The position numbers and the translations under genes are program-made. Under the pieces are notes generated by a model, which saw only the letters and a program-made list of their open reading frames with translations, was not told where the DNA came from and made no database searches. A DNA stretch of 8,613 nt, taken from an uncultured Clostridia bacterium (GTDB lineage: Bacteria > Bacillota > Clostridia > Oscillospirales > Oscillospiraceae). The stretch spans positions 1-8,613 of the forward strand of contig CAMDZY010000068.1 in the NCBI GenBank assembly GCA_945910975.1. The letters are read 5' to 3'. Of this stretch, positions 6,046-8,613 are shown piece after piece (positions within the stretch are counted from its first letter, which is position 1; each line of letters opens with the position of its first letter).

Positions 6046-8316
6046 TTAGACTTCCAGATAGGAGTCGGAATACAGTTCGTTATTCTTGAAGATGTCGCAG
6101 GACTTGATGGTTTCCATCAGGCGCAGGTCGTTGGGGTTGACAATGGCGGAAGTCAAGCCTTGCATCATTGCCATAGCGACCAGAGCGGAGTCCATGATCG
6201 GGCGCACGGCCTTGGGTGCGCCGTTAGAGTTGTTGGACAGACCACCGGTGGACTTCAAGCCTTCGTCGGCGAACATCTTGATGGCGTTTAGAACGTCCAT
6301 CTGCTTGTCCTGCATACCCTTGACGACCAGGAACAGCGGGTCGAACCACAGGTCGGTGGCTTCCATGCCCAAAGACAGGCCGCGTTCGAGCATATGGTGG
6401 CAGTGCATCATGCGCTCTTCGTTGTCCTTTGCAATGCCGTCGGCGGAGCAAAGGGCGATACAGATGGCATCGTTGGCGGCTGCCAGGTCGATGTTGGAAA
6501 TACGGGAACCTGCGTCAGCAGAGTTGACGATGGGCTTGCCGTTGGTGCGATTGTAGACCGCGATACCGGCTTCGATGGCGCGCTTGTTGGCGGTGTCGAG
6601 TGCCAGAGGTACGTTGTTGAAGTTTTCCTGCAACAGCTTAACTGCCCAAGTCATCAGCTCGGGGCCGTTGGATTCGGCAGGGCCGATGTTGACATCCAGA
6701 TAGGTTGCGCCGGCCTTGATCTGCTCGGCAGCACGCTTCAAGATGGGTTCGGGGTTCATGGTGTTCATGGCCTCGCGGATGACCGGGGAGATGCAGTGGA
6801 TGCGTTCGCCGATGGTGACGAACTTGGGAGATTCCGGATCGCGCTGCTTGTAGGTAACGCCCATGTCCACGACCTTGATTTCGGGGATGGATGCAGCGAT
6901 CTTGACAAAGTCCAGCGGTGCGTTGGCATCGACGACCTGCTTCTTTTCCTCGGCGGGCTTCTTTGCAGCAGCCACTGCGGCAGCAGCCTTCTCATGCTCG
7001 CCGTCCTTCAGGAACTTGACGATCTCAACGGCTTCGCGCGTGCCCACAACAACGTTGAAATCAGGCAGCTTGTCCTGAATTTCGCCCTTCATCACGGCAA
7101 CCTTGCCGGGGATGATCAGGGTGCGGGACTTGATCTTATTGGCGATGTCCAGCCGTTCAAAGGTCTTTTGCACGGTGCTGGAGGAGAATTTGCCCGCTGC
7201 CCAAGCGGTCAGAACGGACATACCGGAAGCGTCGGTGATGACCAGATTGACCGGCACTTTGGAGCGCTCGATTTCGCCGGAAACAAGGAAGTAGGTCAGG
7301 GCGAAGTCGACCGTCATCATGATGGGAGAATTTTCATCGGCACCGTTCATCGGGTAGATGCCCTCGTCGACCTTCATAGGCTTCTGGGGGTCGGTGAAGA
7401 TGTTCTGGCGCAGGCCGTACAGCGGCAGCGCTTCTGCGTAGGTCATGCTTTCCATGACGATCAGGGAGCCGTATTTCAGCGTGAAGGCAGCAGCCAGAGC
7501 GGTTTGCAGATGGATATCGCCTTTGGCGATTTTTGCCAGATTCACGATGGAGGGATAGCCCATCGTGCGGTCGCCGTCCTTGATGGCGGAGCGACGCGCG
7601 AGGACTGCGTTTTTAAAGGTTTCCTTGGCGGTAGCTGCGGTGCAGTCGATGACCAGCTTCTTGTTGCCCAGCTTTTCCAGCGCGGCAACGGTGTCGTGGA
7701 TTTCCGCCAGATCGGCGCCCTTTACACCCAGTACGGCATTGTTCATGACAACGGCGTTGAGTGCTTCGTAGTTATCCTTCGTTGCGCCGTTGATGATGAC
7801 ATCCTTGGTGATTTCCAAGATGGCCTTGGCGCTTTCCGTGCATTGGGTATCCACCACCGGCAAACGGTTGGCAGCGACAACCTTACGCACCAGCGCACAA
7901 ACGGCGTCGGTACCCTCGGCATCATCTTCAATCATCACGGCTTCTACGTATTCGCGTTCGCCAATTCGCTCATAATCAACCTTAGCCATATCCGCCAGCT
8001 TTGCATCTGCTTCGGCTTCCGTCATGCTGGCGCGGAGGGTAACTGCATACAGGTTGCGGGAAACGAACGTCTTTTCGTGACGGAACAGAACGGTTTCGCC
8101 GCCCATTTTATGTCCGGCAACTTCAACGGTTTTCATGGGGGGAGCGGTCGCTTCGCTGAGCAGAGCAATCGCCTGTTCGCTCATGTACGGGCACTTGTCG
8201 ATGGGCAGAGCGCCTGCTGCGACCTTCATGCAGAATGCCATGCAGGTGGGGCTGCCGCATTCTTTACAGTTTTTCTTCGGAGATAATTTGAAAATGTCAA
8301 GACCTTTTACTGCCAT
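6046..8316 (-). CDS. AcsC-AcsE fusion: corrinoid Fe-S protein large subunit plus methyl-H4folate methyltransferase
   Basis: The 756-residue product joins two Wood-Ljungdahl proteins normally made separately. Residues 1 to about 440 match AcsC: an N-terminal [4Fe-4S] domain with Cys17, Cys20, Cys25 and Cys42 (CKECGSPTC signature), a central barrel-like region, and a C-terminal corrinoid-binding segment (about 355-437, containing VITDASGMSVLTAW and VVVGTREAVEI). A Lys/Ala/Glu-rich linker spans about 441-466. Residues 467-756 match AcsE, which transfers the methyl group of methyl-tetrahydrofolate to cob(I)amide: IGERI at 502-506, YLDVNIGPA at 539-547 (Asp541, Asn543), DP at 659-660 and GLSNNSNG at 692-699 (Asn695), the family's pterin-site segments. 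ATG 8316 has GGGAGG on the minus strand just upstream and lies 18 bases after the acsD stop. There is no stop, frameshift or strong internal ribosome binding site at the boundary. The usual sizes are about 446 and 262 residues. Confidence 0.93.
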   Translation of the reverse strand: MAVKGLDIFKLSPKKNCKECGSPTCMAFCMKVAAGALPIDKCPYMSEQAIALLSEATAPPMKTVEVAGHKMGGETVLFRHEKTFVSRNLYAVTLRASMTEAEADAKLADMAKVDYERIGEREYVEAVMIEDDAEGTDAVCALVRKVVAANRLPVVDTQCTESAKAILEITKDVIINGATKDNYEALNAVVMNNAVLGVKGADLAEIHDTVAALEKLGNKKLVIDCTAATAKETFKNAVLARRSAIKDGDRTMGYPSIVNLAKIAKGDIHLQTALAAAFTLKYGSLIVMESMTYAEALPLYGLRQNIFTDPQKPMKVDEGIYPMNGADENSPIMMTVDFALTYFLVSGEIERSKVPVNLVITDASGMSVLTAWAAGKFSSSTVQKTFERLDIANKIKSRTLIIPGKVAVMKGEIQDKLPDFNVVVGTREAVEIVKFLKDGEHEKAAAAVAAAKKPAEEKKQVVDANAPLDFVKIAASIPEIKVVDMGVTYKQRDPESPKFVTIGERIHCISPVIREAMNTMNPEPILKRAAEQIKAGATYLDVNIGPAESNGPELMTWAVKLLQENFNNVPLALDTANKRAIEAGIAVYNRTNGKPIVNSADAGSRISNIDLAAANDAICIALCSADGIAKDNEERMMHCHHMLERGLSLGMEATDLWFDPLFLVVKGMQDKQMDVLNAIKMFADEGLKSTGGLSNNSNGAPKAVRPIMDSALVAMAMMQGLTSAIVNPNDLRLMETIKSCDIFKNNELYSDSYLEV

Positions 8317-8334
8317 GATAACGTCCTCCCTTCC

Positions 8335-8481
8335 TTAAACCAACGCATGGATCATTGCGGACACGGCCTTGATTGCAGCCGGGTGACGCATGATAACGGC
8401 ATCGGAGCCGCCCGTCAGGGCAGCGGATGCGGTGGTGATTTCCATTTCGATGCCGCGCTCTTCCTGATTGCCCCTTTGGGG
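8335..8481 (-). pseudogene. acsD: 3' fragment of acsD (corrinoid Fe-S protein small subunit), disrupted upstream
   Basis: The last 48 codons before the TAA at 8335-8337 encode a peptide ending in SDAVIMRHPAAIKAV followed by SAMIHALV. With the preceding ERGIEMEITTAS segment it resembles the C-terminus of AcsD, the small subunit that pairs with AcsC to hold the corrinoid. It is the expected upstream neighbour, 18 bases before the acsC-acsE gene. However, the frame meets a TAG at 8482-8484 (minus strand), and AcsD-like sequence seems to end at the Gly codon 8470-8472. Either the gene is truly broken here or the window edge contains an assembly join. The short length makes the family call less certain than for its neighbours. 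Confidence 0.65.
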
Positions 8482-8613
8482 CTATTCCCTTCCGGGCAGG
8501 CCGCCTCCTGAATGGGGGTAATGCGCCCGCCGTCGTTCTGCACCTTCACGCCGCTTTGATCCTGCCGGGTGCGGGTGGTGCAGGTCACATGGCTCACCGC
8601 CGCGATGGAGGCC
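8482..8613 (-). other. Unrecognised sequence at window end, open in one minus-strand frame
   Basis: Beyond the acsD break, a minus-strand frame different from that of acsD is open from the window edge down to 8415. It reads like natural protein in its first part (for example VSHVTCTTRTRQDQSGVKVQ, then GGRITPIQEAACPEGN), after which it runs into the antisense of nothing recognisable and out of frame with AcsD. I do not recognise the family. It could be the 3' part of an unrelated gene brought next to acsD by insertion, rearrangement or misassembly. Confidence 0.3.

Noticed and set aside
6394..8286. A 630-codon open frame on the plus strand opposite the acsC-acsE gene
   Set aside because: It is the antisense of a well-supported fusion gene, has the same shadow-like composition, and lacks any recognisable motif or start signal.

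Overview
The window carries two convergent energy and carbon modules typical of an anaerobic, acetogen-type member of the Clostridia. Strong AGGAGG ribosome binding sites, moderately GC-rich coding sequence and the gene families present suggest an Oscillospirales-like lineage, but that taxonomic placement is inference. Both modules belong to energy conservation around the Wood-Ljungdahl pathway.

Plus strand, 1-3430: the distal part of an rnf operon in the order rnfD (5' end cut by the window edge), rnfG, rnfE, rnfA, rnfB. The genes are tightly packed. Three successive ATGA stop/start overlaps link D/G, G/E and E/A, and a 13-base gap precedes B. Rnf is a membrane ferredoxin:NAD+ oxidoreductase that pumps Na+ or H+. 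Flavinylation motifs (RnfD, RnfG), the intramembrane cysteines (RnfA, RnfE) and the iron-sulfur cysteines (RnfB) all look intact. rnfC would be expected upstream, outside the window.

3431-3785: a 355-base non-coding gap between the convergent operons. It is unusually dense in stem-loops: at least seven, including two exact 30-base copies of one long palindrome lying 252 bases apart near the two ends. I see no convincing gene in it.

Minus strand, 3786-8337: part of an acs (acetyl-CoA synthase) operon transcribed right to left. It holds a 3' fragment of acsD, then a 756-residue gene that looks like a fusion of complete AcsC (corrinoid iron-sulfur protein large subunit) and AcsE (methyltetrahydrofolate:corrinoid methyltransferase), then acsB (acetyl-CoA synthase) with all A-cluster ligands present. 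The 127 bases between the fusion gene and acsB contain two hairpins. The fusion joins the methyl donor enzyme to its methyl acceptor and is the most notable coding feature here.

8482-8613: AcsD homology stops abruptly at about 8472 and meets an in-frame stop and sequence I do not recognise. This is either a real disruption or, quite possibly, an assembly junction near a contig end.

Together, AcsE moves a methyl group from methyl-tetrahydrofolate to the corrinoid of AcsC/AcsD. AcsB then condenses it with CO and CoA into acetyl-CoA, and Rnf conserves energy from reduced ferredoxin. The window alone does not show whether the pathway runs toward acetate formation or acetate oxidation.
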